This document shows positions 1 to 12,740 of a stretch of 64,000 bases of DNA, in pieces. Below the pieces are notes generated by a model. That model did not search any database and was not told the DNA's origin. It saw nothing but the letters and a program-made list of their open reading frames with translations. The position numbers and the translations under genes were made by a program. Numbering within the stretch: position 1 is the first letter of the stretch; each line of letters starts with the position of its first letter. Source of the stretch: Tragulus kanchil (lineage: Eukaryota > Chordata > Mammalia > Artiodactyla > Tragulidae). The DNA lies in assembly GCA_022376925.1 (NCBI GenBank), contig JAIOJX010000027.1, forward strand, positions 18,369,471 through 18,433,470, read 5' to 3'.

Positions 1-790
1 CTCAGTAATAGTCGGGTCAGGTCAGGAAGAAGGGTTAAGACACGTGGCACTTAAGAGGGAGAACGAAGCATATAAAAGCTTTGTAAGTTTCAGGAACGTA
101 AGACTGTTGGTTACATGCAGCAAAATTCTCACGACCCCAAAGCTGAACTCTGTAAATAGGCTTGGCATCCAAGCCTATTTCTTGCCTGCAGAAAATAAAG
201 AGGAAGAGAAAGGAAAGGAAAAAAGACCCTTGTCCTGCTCCGACCCCCACACAAATGCACACACATAGGACGTGCAGGCAATGCTTAACTAGGTAAGGAC
301 ATGTGTAACTGGCCTTTTGCGTGATGAATTACAGAACCTCATGCAACGGTCATAGGTGAAAAGCAGTCTTCTTTCCTGCTGGTTGTGCTTCTCAACAGGG
401 CTTTTAGTATCCTGACTAGACTGTAGCGGGTTGAATTGTACTGGTGAACCATCTCCAGCTCTATGTTTTGGAAAGGCTATTTCTAAGATCTAGAAACTTC
501 CTAATGTGTGAGGGTGAAATGTGATGTATGGGCTTATGTGTGAGTTGATTTGAGCCTCAGCCCAGCTCACCTACTCCTCGGAAATCTAATTTACTGCTTG
601 TTTGGTCTTGGGTTTCTTTCCCTTAAAACTGTCAAAATAAGAGTCTGTGCTTCTTTTAATTATTGTGAGCACTGAAAGACATGCCCACCAAGTGACCACA
701 CACATTTGGAAAGTTCAATGTCTGATGCCAAGTAAGTATACAATCTACATAATAGTTAGATCTAGTAATAGCCACAGTTATTAAGAGGAT
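1..790. other. Unannotated unique sequence
   Basis: I recognise no gene or repeat here. Short open frames on both strands (around 35-268) overlap one another, show no family resemblance and look like chance. Confidence 0.5.
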
Positions 791-885
791 ACTTGGAGAA
801 GGAAATGGCAACCGGCTCCAGTATTTTTGCCTGGGAAACTCCATGGACAGAGGAGTCTAGTGGGCTAGAGTCCATGGGGTTCCAA
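791..885 (+). mobile_element. Bov-tA/Bov-A2 SINE fragment
   Basis: The run from ggagaaggaaatggcaac through the catggacagaggagtc motif to tccatggggttcc is the standard 3' half of ruminant Bov-A SINEs. The tRNA-related head is missing, so this is a truncated copy. Confidence 0.85.
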
Positions 886-1385
886 AAAAAATCATACACA
901 CTTAGCAGCTAAATAACAGCTGCCCTCATATATTCTAGAATTTTTAACCCCTGTCTTTGTTGATTACAAGAATGGAAGTTTTCATCAAATGGTTTGGGAC
1001 ATCTTTTCAAATATGACTGTTATCACAGTGTCTATATTTTTATCATATTATATTTGAATGCACTTACAGATGGCGAGTAAACTGTATAGGGCCGTGCAGT
1101 GGTAACTGCACCATGTGCAAATGAAACACTGAGAGATTCAACATAGGAATATCAGCCAGGATCTAGCTGACATGTTAGGTGAAGAGTCTTACGTACTTTA
1201 AGTGTGAATTACTTCCATTTCAATGTGAAATGTCTTTCTGTTTCTCCTCAATGAAGTGGTTAAACCCCATGGATCTTAGAAATTTCTGTATAATACAATT
1301 AATATGCCCTAGCCAGTAACACTGTTGGTAATAATACAGTATTCAGATGTTATACAGTCCCCTGAGCTGTGTCGATATCAGCTTT
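886..1385. other. Unannotated unique sequence
   Basis: AT-rich sequence between two SINEs. I see no open frame of interest, RNA gene or recognisable repeat. Confidence 0.5.
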
Positions 1386-1757
1386 GACATTCATTAAGTT
1401 TTTTTTTTTTTTTTTTTTTTTAAAGATTTATTTATTTATTTACTTTGGGCGGAGGTCGGGTTGGGAGGGAGGAGAGTGGGCGGGCCACTTCTATTGGTCT
1501 TTCACTTCTCTATTTTCATTCGTCTTCGTTCCTTGGCTCCTGTGGGCCTCCCATAGTGGTGGCGTCTGTCGTTGCAGAGCGCTGGCTCTGGGCGCGTGCG
1601 CTCCAGAGCTCCGGCTCGGTGATTGGACACATCAGTCCAGCCGCTCCGCGGCACGTGGGATCTTCCCAGGCCAGGGATCGAACCGGCGCCCCTTGCACTG
1701 CAAGGCGGTGTCCTTACCCACTGGACCACCAGGGGAAGTCCGACATTCATTAAGTTT
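1386..1757 (-). mobile_element. CHR-like tRNA-derived SINE with 16-bp target-site duplication
   Basis: The element (1402-1741) lies antisense, with a T-run and TTTATT repeats on the left and the tRNA-like head at 1741. It is flanked by a perfect 16-base direct repeat, gacattcattaagttt (1386-1401 and 1742-1757), which demonstrates retrotransposition. The reverse complement carries the pol III B-box sequence GGTTCGATCCC and the family signature CCAATAGAAGTGGCCCGCCC followed by a pyrimidine-rich stretch before the A-rich tail. It is a long-tail member of this family. The left edge of duplicated pair A falls inside its head at about 1726. Confidence 0.93.
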
Positions 1758-3883
1758 ATTTCCAGTCGTTTGAAGGTAATAGGTTCAACCCTTAATCAGT
1801 ACTTTACTTCCTTAAATAACTCTATAAACTTTTGGGGTCTCTCATTTTCTGTACTACAGAATGACTTAGTCTATTCTTCTTAAGCTTAGTCTATTTGAAT
1901 ACTGATTTATAGTACATGTTGTTTAACGCTTTCTCTCCTCTCTGAAGACTTACTTCTAGTTTTTGCTTTCCTTTATTTTGTTTCAATCATCTAAATGCCT
2001 TTTATTTATTCATTTATTTTTTTAACGCATTAGTTTTAAATTCACTTTTTAAATTTTTTGGCTGTACCTCATGACGTGGGATCTTAGTTCCCCAACCAGG
2101 GACTGAACTTGCACCTCTGCAGTGGAAGCCTAGAGTCTTAACCACCACTAGACTGCCAGGGAAAACCTTAAATGTCTTTTAAAACGTACTCTGAATTAGA
2201 CTTATTTCATGTTAGATTTCAAAATTCTACAAGATTCACGTGCTCTTCTTTTTCCCCCCACATACTGCAATTTGACCATCAGAAAATGGTCCCTTATATC
2301 CAGCCCAGCTTTGCGGAATACTGTCCTGTCTTTTTGTCCACTCAGGTCTGCTAAGTCCTTACCACGCTTCTCTGTGATAGATTTCTGTGTTGTGGATCTC
2401 CAGAATCACCAACACGCCTAAAGAAAAACATAGAATTATGCATATTTACCTTGTTTTTCTCATCAGTATTCTGTAGATGATAATCTTTCCACATCTCTAA
2501 TGTAAATCCATTACCTCCTCTGTTACATTTCATCCCAAATTCTCAAAGACAGTTATTCACTTCAGGTTTATTTTCTTTCAGAATTTACTGCACTCTTTAT
2601 AACAATAATATTGTATTTTTATCTACTGGTTTTTGTTTCCCTTTAAATACAAATATAGCAGATGTTTACTGAATAGATGGATAAGCAGTGGCGGCTTGCA
2701 CCCGTCCTCTTATGACAGAAACCAGTTCAACGGGGTGACATGACTAAAGCAGGTATCTATGAATAATGTTTAAGAGAAATTCTTTATTTCCACAATTTAT
2801 TGGTATTTTTACTAGGCCACCAGGGGAAGTCCGACATTCATTAAGTTTATTTCCAGTCGTTTGAAGGTAATAGGTTCAACCCTTAATCAGTACTTTACTT
2901 CCTTAAATAACTCTATAAACTTTTGGGGTCTCTCATTTTCTGTACTACAGAATGACTTAGTCTATTCTTCTTAAGCTTAGTCTATTTGAATACTGATTTA
3001 TAGTACATGTTGTTTAACGCTTTCTCCTCTCTGAAGACTTACTTCTAGTTTTTGCTTTCCTTTATTTTGTTTCAATCATCTAAATGCCTTTTATTTATTC
3101 ATTTATTTTTTTAACGCATTAGTTTTAAATTCACTTTTTAAATTTTTTGGCTGTACCTCATGACGTGGGATCTTAGTTCCCCAACCAGGGACTGAACTTG
3201 CACCTCTGCAGTGGAAGCCTAGAGTCTTAACCACCACTAGACTGCCAGGGAAAACCTTAAATGTCTTTTAAAACGTACTCTGAATTAGACTTATTTCATG
3301 TTAGATTTCAAAATTCTACAAGATTCACGTGCTCTTCTTTTTCCCCCCACATACTGCAATTTGACCATCAGAAAATGGTCCCTTATATCCAGCCCAGCTT
3401 TGCGGAATACTGTCCTGTCTTTTTGTCCACTCAGGTCTGCTAAGTCCTTACCACGCTTCTCTGTGATAGATTTCTGTGTTGTGGATCTCCAGAATCACCA
3501 ACACGCCTAAAGAAAAACATAGAATTATGCATATTTACCTTGTTTTTCTCATCAGTATTCTGTAGATGATAATCTTTCCACATCTCTAATGTAAATCCAT
3601 TACCTCCTCTGTTACATTTCATCCCAAATTCTCAAAGACAGTTATTCACTTCAGGTTTATTTTCTTTCAGAATTTACTGCACTCTTTATAACAATAATAT
3701 TGTATTTTTATCTACTGGTTTTTGTTTCCCTTTAAATACAAATATAGCAGATGTTTACTGAATAGATGGATAAGCAGTGGCGGCTTGCACCCGTCCTCTT
3801 ATGACAGAAACCAGTTCAACGGGGTGACATGACTAAAGCAGGTATCTATGAATAATGTTTAAGAGAAATTCTTTATTTCCACA
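1726..3883. repeat. Tandem direct duplication A (~1.07 kb x2)
   Basis: Copy 1 is about 1726-2794 and copy 2 about 2817-3883, spacing 1089-1091. The only internal difference I see is a TC pair lost from a pyrimidine run (near 1935 versus 3025). The 22 bases between copies (2795-2816) resemble the SINE sequence that precedes copy 1 but with many substitutions and gaps. Probably an unmerged contig overlap. Confidence 0.95.
2056..2165 (-). mobile_element. tRNA-type SINE fragment, antisense
   Basis: The sequence ttggctgtacctcatgacg to actgccagggaaaacc matches the reverse complement of a ruminant tRNA-derived SINE head (B-box region ccaaccagggactgaac). It is old and truncated. Its duplicate in pair A is at about 3145-3254. 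Confidence 0.75.
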
Positions 3884-3990
3884 TTTTTTGAAGTATGTTG
3901 ATTGACAGTGATGTCCTGGCTTCCGTTGTACAGCAAAGGCACCCAATTATACCTAGGCATTCTTTTTCATATTCTTTTCCATTATAATAA
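3882..3990 (-). mobile_element. L1 3'UTR fragment, antisense
   Basis: Recognised by the artiodactyl L1 3'UTR pattern in reverse: attgacagtgatgtcctgg, then tgtacagcaaaggcaccc and ctttttcatattcttttcc. Confidence 0.6.
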
Positions 3991-4089
3991 AAAAATCACT
4001 AGACAAGTAAAAGTGCAGGAAAATGTGCCTTTTAAAAGAAGAAATTCAATAGATTACACACTATTCTAGGTATCGTAATTAACTGAAAG

Positions 4090-5190
4090 AACTTTTTCAA
4101 GTTCAAGGACTTAAAGGAAAAACAAACCTAACAAGTGAACAGATGAAAAATCTCAAGAGGGCAATTCAAACTATAAAAGAAGAAGAAAACAGGGAATTTT
4201 GAACAACCACAAAAATTCAGCATCTAAAATGAAAAAATATCACTGAATCACCTAAGAGTCGTTGGGAGACTGACTGCAAATGGGTTATAAACTTAAATTT
4301 TGATCAACAGAAAATGTTTAGTTTAAAAATCAGAGAAAAAAAACATTGAAGGAAAATTAATAGAGCCTCAGTGATTTGTGCAAAATTACAAAGTGCTTCC
4401 AACACACAGGTAATTGGAGTCCTATACAGGAAGGAGGCAGAAAATGTTTTTAAAGAAACTGCCTACCCTTTAGGATTGAACAAAAGAACCTGCTGTATCT
4501 CAGGCTTCCCTGGTGGCCCAGTGGGTAAAGAGTCCACCTTGCAGTGCAAGGGGCACTGGTTCAGTCCCTGGCCGGGGAAGATCCCACGTGCCGCACAGCA
4601 GCTGGACTGGTGTGTCCAATTGCAAGCCGGGCCTCTGGAGTATGTGCGACTGGAGCTGGTGCTCTGCAATGCGAGAGAGGCCACGGCAATGGGAGGCCCA
4701 CACAGGCCAAAGAATAAAGATGAATATAAATAAATATAAAAAAAAAATAAAAGAGACCAAAAATTAAAATTGAAAAGTTGTATATCCAAGGAGTTTAATG
4801 TACACTGAGGAAAAATAAATACAAAAAGGATTATGTCTAGGTATGTCCAAATTATAGTACCAAGAAGCTAGGACCAAAAGAAACCTCAGAATCTGCCAAA
4901 GCAAAAGCGAGATTTCCTTCGGAGGTTTGCTTTTGAGATAGGAAATCAACTGTTTTCTCATCAGGGTGCTAGAACACAAGAAACGAACATCTTTAAAATG
5001 ATGGGGGAGAAAGTTGACCTAGAATTCTATGTCCCCTGAAAATCCCCTTCAAAAGTGATGGAGAAATAAAGACCATTCCAGCCAAACAAAGGCGGAGAGA
5101 ATTAATTGCCATCAACATTTTAAGGGTGTTGAAAGGCTTTCTTCAGGCTGAAGAAAAATATCGCTGGATGAGAACAATGACATGGGAAAT
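4090..5190 (+). mobile_element. Old L1/HAL1-type LINE remnant, split by a SINE
   Basis: Sense-strand LINE-like blocks include gagcctcagtgatttgtgc, gtaattggagtcctatacag, aattctatgtcccctgaaaa, ggagaaataaagaccattcc and ttcttcaggctgaagaaaaa. These occur in this order in mammalian L1/HAL1 consensus sequences. No frame is intact. A CHR-like SINE (4503-4755) interrupts the element, so the LINE is the older of the two. Confidence 0.7.
4503..4755 (+). mobile_element. CHR-like tRNA-derived SINE
   Basis: The head ggcttccctggtggcccagt, a diverged B box (GGTTCAGTCCC), the acgtgccgcacagcagctgg core and an A/T-rich tail (aataaataaatata) identify the family. It is more diverged than the copies at 1402 or 44147, so probably an older insertion. 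It sits inside the LINE remnant at 4090-5190. Confidence 0.9.
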
Positions 5191-5914
5191 AACGCTGTGC
5201 TCAGACACACACAGTCTGGTAGGGCGAGAGTTATCCAGAGCAGCCTGCGAGCCAGGTCCAGCCGCTGACCATTTGTGTGGGTTTTACTGGAACAGGGCCA
5301 CACCTCCTCATTTGCATACGGTCGAGGACAGCTTTTTGTGCTAGAATTACCAAGTTGAGTTGTGACAGAGATCTTATCTGGCACTTGAGAGGAAAACAGA
5401 AAAAAAACAAAACAAAACAAAAAGCCAAGTCTTATCCTGGAGAATGAAAATCGGAGACGGTGATAAAACTTAGTATGGACAAAGTACAAGCTAATACAGC
5501 CCGCGTTTATGCAAAGAGGAAATCCCAGGTTCCGTATAAAAGAGCTACTTGGAGATTTTCATGGGTAAACTGAGAGATTGAAAATGTGAAAGTGTATGAA
5601 TGTTGTATCTACACATCTACCAGGACAGAAGAACTGCCAGTGGTTCATTGATGCCCTTCCGGGCTGGATTCAAGAGACGGTATTAATATAAAGACGATGA
5701 TTCTATTGTTTTTTTTTTTTTTTTTTTCAGACGTACTTCAAGGCAAATTGAATTTTGAATTTATGTTTCCCCTGTCTGCACAGACTCTGTAAATAAATAG
5801 AGCATCTGTGGGTGGTTTATCCTGCGTTCAGTTTTTATAAGGCTTATTTCCTCAAGGCATTAATTCTGAAAATTTCCTTCACAGAGTGGAAATGTGCTGC
5901 CACATTTGTCTGGC
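5191..5914. other. Unannotated unique sequence
   Basis: No recognisable gene or repeat apart from a T-run near 5710-5727. The antisense 125-codon frame (5112-5489) has a low-complexity phenylalanine/leucine stretch and no family resemblance. Confidence 0.45.
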
Positions 5915-8056
5915 TATTAGACTTATAATGGTTCAGGTGGGCGTTTAGGGAAATAAACAGTTCCCATAAGGACCTGTTGATAAATTTGAGCTATGACTTC
6001 TCCATCCTTGATAGTCTCTCTCCGCTCTGTATCTCTGCACATCTGCAACACTGGAGTTTGGCCCAGAGGAAGAACACACAGTTGAGATGAAGAGCTTGTG
6101 CCAAGGATGCTGACTATTTGGATAAGATGGGATGCAGATGAACATCTGTGCCGAGAAAAGAAAACCCAGGACAATGTTCTTCAGGATGGAAATAACTATA
6201 CAGACTCCTACCGCTCTAAAAGCTTCCTGTTTTGTGTGTGTGTGTGTGTGTGTGCCTTAAAAAAAAACAAAAATAAAATAAAGCGTTTCTTTCTGTCCTT
6301 TGCTTCAAAGTTAGTTATTTGCTCACGCCTCTGCAGGTGTGTGTTTTGTTTTGGTTTACCAATTCAAAGCCACAAGCAAACCTCGTAGGACGTGTATCTG
6401 TGTTTAAAGTGGGCCTGACAGTCCAATTTCGCACTGACAGGCACACAATAGAAAGCGTGTACTGTGACTAGTTTTCTAGGCAGAATCATTTCATCACAAT
6501 TATCTTCAAATCTCCAGTGGTCTATGCCCTCACAACCAATTGTCTTTCTTTTCATAATTAAGTCAAAGTGACAGTGGATGACAGCTGCCATTGACTTCAT
6601 TTGGGAGGCGGGCTGGCTCTCACTGTCACCATGGAGTCACACTGGCTGAGGGTCAGAATATTTAAGTCCTTGAGTGTAACCAAATTTGTGCAGACAGACA
6701 AGGTGCACCTTTATAGGCAAACCCACACTGGGTGGGTGGATGGGAGTCTATAACATTTTATACTTTTCTACAAAATTCCAATCACTTTATGAGATTTGTG
6801 AAGCACCCATCTCCAACATTACTGAGTAGACGGAAAGCGTGTTTCCTACGAAACAGCCTTGTTCCCGTGTTGGCCACAGCTTCCTGTAAAGGGCTGGATA
6901 AGAAGTATTTTGGGGTTTTCAAGCCATATGGTGTCTGTCGGAGCTATTCAGCTCTGCCCTTAGAGTGTGAAAGCTGAGACAGATCTTTTATTAGACTTAT
7001 AATGGTTCAGGTGGGCGTTTAGGGAAATAAACAGTTCCCATAAGGACCTGTTGATAAATTTGAGCTATGACTTCTCCATCCTTGATAGTCTCTCTCCGCT
7101 CTGTATCTCTGCACATCTGCAACACTGGAGTTTGGCCCAGAGGAAGAACACACAGTTGAGATGAAGAGCTTGTGCCAAGGATGCTGACTATTTGGATAAG
7201 ATGGGATGCAGATGAACATCTGTGCCGAGAAAAGAAAACCCAGGACAATGTTCTTCAGGATGGAAATAACTATACAGACTCCTACCGCTCTAAAAGCTTC
7301 CTGTTTTGTGTGTGTGTGTGTGTGTGTGCCTTAAAAAAAAACAAAAATAAAATAAAGCGTTTCTTTCTGTCCTTTGCTTCAAAGTTAGTTATTTGCTCAC
7401 GCCTCTGCAGGTGTGTGTTTTGTTTTGGTTTACCAATTCAAAGCCACAAGCAAACCTCGTAGGACGTGTATCTGTGTTTAAAGTGGGCCTGACAGTCCAA
7501 TTTCGCACTGACAGGCACACAATAGAAAGCGTGTACTGTGACTAGTTTTCTAGGCAGAATCATTTCATCACAATTATCTTCAAATCTCCAGTGGTCTATG
7601 CCCTCACAACCAATTGTCTTTCTTTTCATAATTAAGTCAAAGTGACAGTGGATGACAGCTGCCATTGACTTCATTTGGGAGGCGGGCTGGCTCTCACTGT
7701 CACCATGGAGTCACACTGGCTGAGGGTCAGAATATTTAAGTCCTTGAGTGTAACCAAATTTGTGCAGACAGACAAGGTGCACCTTTATAGGCAAACCCAC
7801 ACTGGGTGGGTGGATGGGAGTCTATAACATTTTATACTTTTCTACAAAATTCCAATCACTTTATGAGATTTGTGAAGCACCCATCTCCAACATTACTGAG
7901 TAGACGGAAAGCGTGTTTCCTACGAAACAGCCTTGTTCCCGTGTTGGCCACAGCTTCCTGTAAAGGGCTGGATAAGAAGTATTTTGGGGTTTTCAAGCCA
8001 TATGGTGTCTGTCGGAGCTATTCAGCTCTGCCCTTAGAGTGTGAAAGCTGAGACAG
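5915..8056. repeat. Tandem direct duplication B (1068 bp x2)
   Basis: Copy 1 is 5915-6982 and copy 2 6989-8056, spacing 1074 throughout, with no difference that I can see. Six bases (atcttt) separate the copies. Apart from a TG microsatellite the unit is unique-looking sequence. Even the TG run has the same length in both copies, which argues against an old biological duplication. Confidence 0.96.
6233..6254. repeat. (TG)11 microsatellite
   Basis: Eleven TG units, followed by an A-rich stretch. The identical-length copy lies at 7307-7328 in pair B. Confidence 0.95.
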
Positions 8057-8178
8057 TACATAAGTGAATGGGCACAGGTCTCATCCAATGAAACTATTGG
8101 TAAAAACAGGAAGTGGGAAGAATTTGGTGCCTGAACTGCTCTAAACAGTCCTTCAACATATTTTATTAATAGCAGAGT

Positions 8179-8362
8179 GTGTCCTGGTGGTCAGACGGTA
8201 GAGAATCTGCCTGCAAAGGAAGAAACCGGGCTGGATCCCTGGGTGGGGAAGAACCTCTGGAGAAGGGCATGGCTGCCCACCCCAGTCTTCTTGCCTGGAG
8301 AATCCCATGGACAGAGGAGCCTGGTGGGCAGTATCCATGGGGTCACAGAGAGTCTGAACACT
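8179..8362 (+). mobile_element. Bov-tA SINE
   Basis: The head gtcctggtggtcagacggta is followed by the Bov-A body (ggagaagggcatggctgcc, catggacagaggagcctggt, ccatggggtcacagagagtc). The 3' part, 8245-8362, recurs at 9364-9481 because the left edge of pair C falls inside this element. Confidence 0.9.
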
Positions 8363-8504
8363 TCATGCACCATTTTAAATTCTTATTCCCTTTCTGACTA
8401 CTAGAGAGTATTCCTATAAACACAGAGTGAATGGAACAGCCTAATGTGTATTTGGTATAGTTGTAACAGGTGATATTTACATCATGTGAATGACACAACC
8501 TCCG

Positions 8505-8990
8505 TGTCAGTTATCTCACTTGGTTCCTGTAACAGCCTCCTGAGCTAGAAGGGACAAGTTCCTGTCTGAAGGCCCATAGAGCTCAAAACATGGGGCTTTG
8601 CTGGTGGTCCAGTGGTAAAGAATTTGCCTGCCAATTCAGGAGACAAGGGTTCGATCCCTGATCTGGGAAGATCCCATGTGCTGCAGAGCAACCCAGCCTG
8701 TGTGCTACAATGTTGAGCCTGTGCTCCAGAGCCCAGGAACTGCAACCACTGAGGCTAGGCGCCCTTGGGCCCATCCTCCACTAGAGAAGCTGCCACCGTG
8801 AGCCCCCCATGCACCACAACTAGAGAGCAGCCCCTCTAGCTACCACTAGAGGAATCCATGCTGCAACAAAGAGCCAGTGGAGCCAAAAATAACATGAATA
8901 CATTTTTAAAAGCTTGAAAGGTTCAGTGGCTCACCCAGCGTCAGCAACGCAAAGCACAGAATCATGTTTTGAAAGTTTCCATTTGGGTAC
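8505..8990. mobile_element. MIR-like ancient SINE remnant split by a younger SINE
   Basis: On both sides of the SINE at 8592-8911 are pieces resembling a MIR core and 3' part: ctcacttggttcctgtaaca and cctgagctagaagggacaag on the left, gttcagtggctcacccagcg on the right. Strongly diverged; identification by pattern memory only. The duplicate is at about 9624-10109. Confidence 0.45.
8592..8911 (+). mobile_element. tRNA-derived SINE (long ruminant type)
   Basis: The tRNA-like head ggggctttgctggtggtcca and B box GGTTCGATCCC lead into the extended body with repeated ccaggaactgcaaccact, aagctgccaccgtgagcc and aactagagagcagcccc blocks, ending at agccaaaaataacatgaat. Duplicate copy at 9711-10030 in pair C. 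Confidence 0.88.
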
Positions 8991-10206
8991 CCAAGTTTTT
9001 CTCTGGGGCAGCAGGCCTTTTGGGGAGCTGATTCTGGGTGATAATTTTGACTGCATAGACGTAGTCCTAATTCAGCTCTTGATATGCAATTACTGTTAGA
9101 AGTGAACAAGAAAGTAAATATTTTCTGTATTATCAAATTAATGGAGACAGCAAGAATGAGTCATTTAGGAAAAACATAGGAACAAGCCTGAAATAGTCAT
9201 GTTTTCCTTCATAACAGTGTTTCTTTGCCTGAATTGCAGACAAAATTGCCTCTGTGATCCACGTGGCTTCTTCTCAGAGACAACACCTTAATAGTCTTTT
9301 CTGCGAGCCTCTGAAACCGCAAACAGAGTCTGAAATGGTTCCCTCCTGGAATGACCGGCTGGAGGGGAAGAACCTCTGGAGAAGGGCATGGCTGCCCACC
9401 CCAGTCTTCTTGCCTGGAGAATCCCATGGACAGAGGAGCCTGGTGGGCAGTATCCATGGGGTCACAGAGAGTCTGAACACTTCATGCACCATTTTAAATT
9501 CTTATTCCCTTTCTGACTACTAGAGAGTATTCCTATAAACACAGAGTGAATGGAACAGCCTAATGTGTATTTGGTATAGTTGTAACAGGTGATATTTACA
9601 TCATGTGAATGACACAACCTCCGTGTCAGTTATCTCACTTGGTTCCTGTAACAGCCTCCTGAGCTAGAAGGGACAAGTTCCTGTCTGAAGGCCCATAGAG
9701 CTCAAAACATGGGGCTTTGCTGGTGGTCCAGTGGTAAAGAATTTGCCTGCCAATTCAGGAGACAAGGGTTCGATCCCTGATCTGGGAAGATCCCATGTGC
9801 TGCAGAGCAACCCAGCCTGTGTGCTACAATGTTGAGCCTGTGCTCCAGAGCCCAGGAACTGCAACCACTGAGGCTAGGCGCCCTTGGGCCCATCCTCCAC
9901 TAGAGAAGCTGCCACCGTGAGCCCCCCATGCACCACAACTAGAGAGCAGCCCCTCTAGCTACCACTAGAGGAATCCATGCTGCAACAAAGAGCCAGTGGA
10001 GCCAAAAATAACATGAATACATTTTTAAAAGCTTGAAAGGTTCAGTGGCTCACCCAGCGTCAGCAACGCAAAGCACAGAATCATGTTTTGAAAGTTTCCA
10101 TTTGGGTACCCAAGTTTTTCTCTGGGGCAGCAGGCCTTTTGGGGAGCTGATTCTGGGTGATAATTTTGACTGCATAGACGTAGTCCTAATTCAGCTCTTG
10201 ATATGC

Positions 10207-12485
10207 AATTACTGTTAGAAGTGAACAAGAAAGTAAATATTTTCTGTATTATCAAATTAATGGAGACAGCAAGAATGAGTCATTTAGGAAAAACATAGGA
10301 ACAAGCCTGAAATAGTCATGTTTTCCTTCATAACAGTGTTTCTTTGCCTGAATTGCAGACAAAATTGCCTCTGTGATCCACGTGGCTTCTTCTCAGAGAC
10401 AACACCTTAATAGTCTTTTCTGCGAGCCTCTGAAACCGCAAACAGAGTCTGAAATGGTTCCCTCCTAGCCACCTGGCCTGAGAGCAATCTGTCGTGGATG
10501 CTCTGGCTTCTGGACAAGTTAACGGTTATAACTTTTATTACACAAAAAACTGAAAGAAGAGATAAACTACTACCTCAGGGTTTTGGATACAGACCTTGAG
10601 CCATCCACACAGGAACTGTGTTTGTGGATCATGTTCGTGGATCTTGTTCATGGCTCTCTTGTTTCCCGAAGAACTAATCACCTTACAGTATTACCATCTA
10701 ACTTTCATTCTGTATTGATGGGTTTTCTTCAACAAGAGCAAAATGTTTTGGAGAAACTGTCTGAATATCTTTCCCACATTGGTCTAAGATCACAGGGTTT
10801 ACCATGTCCATTCTTTAATTTTTTTTTTTTCCTTAAATGGCTCTTTCAGAGAAAATCAAGTTAAACTATTTCACAGTTGTATGTATACATAAAATCTGGC
10901 CATTTAAAAAGGCTTTGGTGATGCTCAAACTGTGTAAATATTAAGATGAAAGCTCTTCATGACTATAACGTTAGGTGAAAATGACCTGTATGGGAAAGGG
11001 TAGGCAGCTGGGGCCACAATTCTTCACACCACAGTGATGGTATCACTGACATGTAAGATGAAAAAGTTTTCCCCTGCAAACCAACGTCCCGGGTGAGGAG
11101 TGGGGCTGAACGAAGGGAAGAATCTGACCACATTTCCCACATGGCAAGGCAAAGCTGATATCTTCTTGGACATAAAGCCGTGATATCATTCAAGGAAGCA
11201 ACTTTCATTTCTTAGCCGAGGTGAGAACAGCGGAGGGTGGAGGGAGTCTCAACAGGGGCACACGGGGACACCTAGGGCCGACTCACCTTTTACAGCAGAA
11301 ATGCACACAATGGTGTAAAGCGATTGCTCTCAATGAAAAATAAAATTACTGTAGAAGTGAACAGAAAGTAAATATTTTCTGTATTATCAAATTAATGGAG
11401 ACAGCAAGAATGAGTCATTTAGGAAAAACATAGGAACAAGCCTGAAATAGTCATGTTTTCCTTCATAACAGTGTTTCTTTGCCTGAATTGCAGACAAAAT
11501 TGCCTCTGTGATCCACGTGGCTTCTTCTCAGAGACAACACCTTAATAGTCTTTTCTGCGAGCCTCTGAAACCGCAAACAGAGTCTGAAATGGTTCCCTCC
11601 TAGCCACCTGGCCTGAGAGCAATCTGTCGTGGATGCTCTGGCTTCTGGACAAGTTAACGGTTATAACTTTTATTACACAAAAAACTGAAAGAAGAGATAA
11701 ACTACTACCTCAGGGTTTTGGATACAGACCTTGAGCCATCCACACAGGAACTGTGTTTGTGGATCATGTTCGTGGATCTTGTTCATGGCTCTCTTGTTTC
11801 CCGAAGAACTAATCACCTTACAGTATTACCATCTAACTTTCATTCTGTATTGATGGGTTTTCTTCAACAAGAGCAAAATGTTTTGGAGAAACTGTCTGAA
11901 TATCTTTCCCACATTGGTCTAAGATCACAGGGTTTACCATGTCCATTCTTTAATTTTTTTTTTTTCCTTAAATGGCTCTTTCAGAGAAAATCAAGTTAAA
12001 CTATTTCACAGTTGTATGTATACATAAAATCTGGCCATTTAAAAAGGCTTTGGTGATGCTCAAACTGTGTAAATATTAAGATGAAAGCTCTTCATGACTA
12101 TAACGTTAGGTGAAAATGACCTGTATGGGAAAGGGTAGGCAGCTGGGGCCACAATTCTTCACACCACAGTGATGGTATCACTGACATGTAAGATGAAAAA
12201 GTTTTCCCCTGCAAACCAACGTCCCGGGTGAGGAGTGGGGCTGAACGAAGGGAAGAATCTGACCACATTTCCCCACATGGCAAGGCAAAGCTGATATCTT
12301 CTTGGACATAAAGCCGTGATATCATTCAAGGAAGCAACTTTCATTTCTTAGCCGAGGTGAGAACAGCGGAGGGTGGAGGGAGTCTCAACAGGGGCACACG
12401 GGGACACCTAGGGCCGACTCACCTTTTACAGCAGAAATGCACACAATGGTGTAAAGCGATTGCTCTCCAATGAAAAATAAAATTA
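10207..12485. repeat. Tandem direct duplication D (~1.14 kb x2)
   Basis: Copy 1 is 10207-11348 and copy 2 11344-12485, spacing 1135-1137, sharing 5 bp (aatta) at the joint. Differences are all near edges. Copy 2 loses two single bases in its first 25 bp (ctgtagaag versus ctgttagaag; aacagaaag versus aacaagaaag). Copy 1 loses a C in two C-runs in its last ~220 bp. Copy 1 overlaps the end of pair C, so 9088-9347 exists three times. Confidence 0.95.
11215..11343 (+). mobile_element. L1 3' end fragment
   Basis: Sense L1 3'UTR pattern: ggagggtggagggagtctc, then ttttacagcagaaatgcaca, acaatggtgtaaagcgattg and an A-rich end. The duplicate in pair D is at about 12350-12480. Confidence 0.65.
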
Positions 12486-12740
12486 AAAGAGAATAGATGC
12501 TAGTTCCTTAATTGGTGTCACTGGCATTCTCACCTGTGGAGATTCATAAAAGTCGCTGTGATGAAATAGTTTCCTTGTCTTGAAAGCACGTGCATTATTT
12601 TTGGCATTATTTCATTTCTCTCAAAGGTAAGTGGAGAGAGCACCTGAAAAGTAGAACATTCACATTTTATTTCCATTTATCTCTAATCAGTGAAATACCA
12701 AAAGGAATTACAATAGTATTGTCACTTCAGAGCACTTTTG

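Larger units (their letters stand above)
8245..10466. repeat. Tandem direct duplication C (1103 bp x2)
   Basis: Copy 1 is 8245-9347 and copy 2 9364-10466, spacing 1119, apparently identical. The 16 bases between them (9348-9363, ggaatgaccggctgga) resemble the sequence upstream of copy 1 (gaaaccgggctggatccctg) with a gap. That is what a poorly called start of copy 2 would look like. Confidence 0.96.

Noticed and set aside
5915..8056. Pair B as a duplicated gene
   Set aside because: Small frames inside it (for example 96, 83 and 81 codons) appear twice only because the DNA is duplicated. None resembles a known protein.
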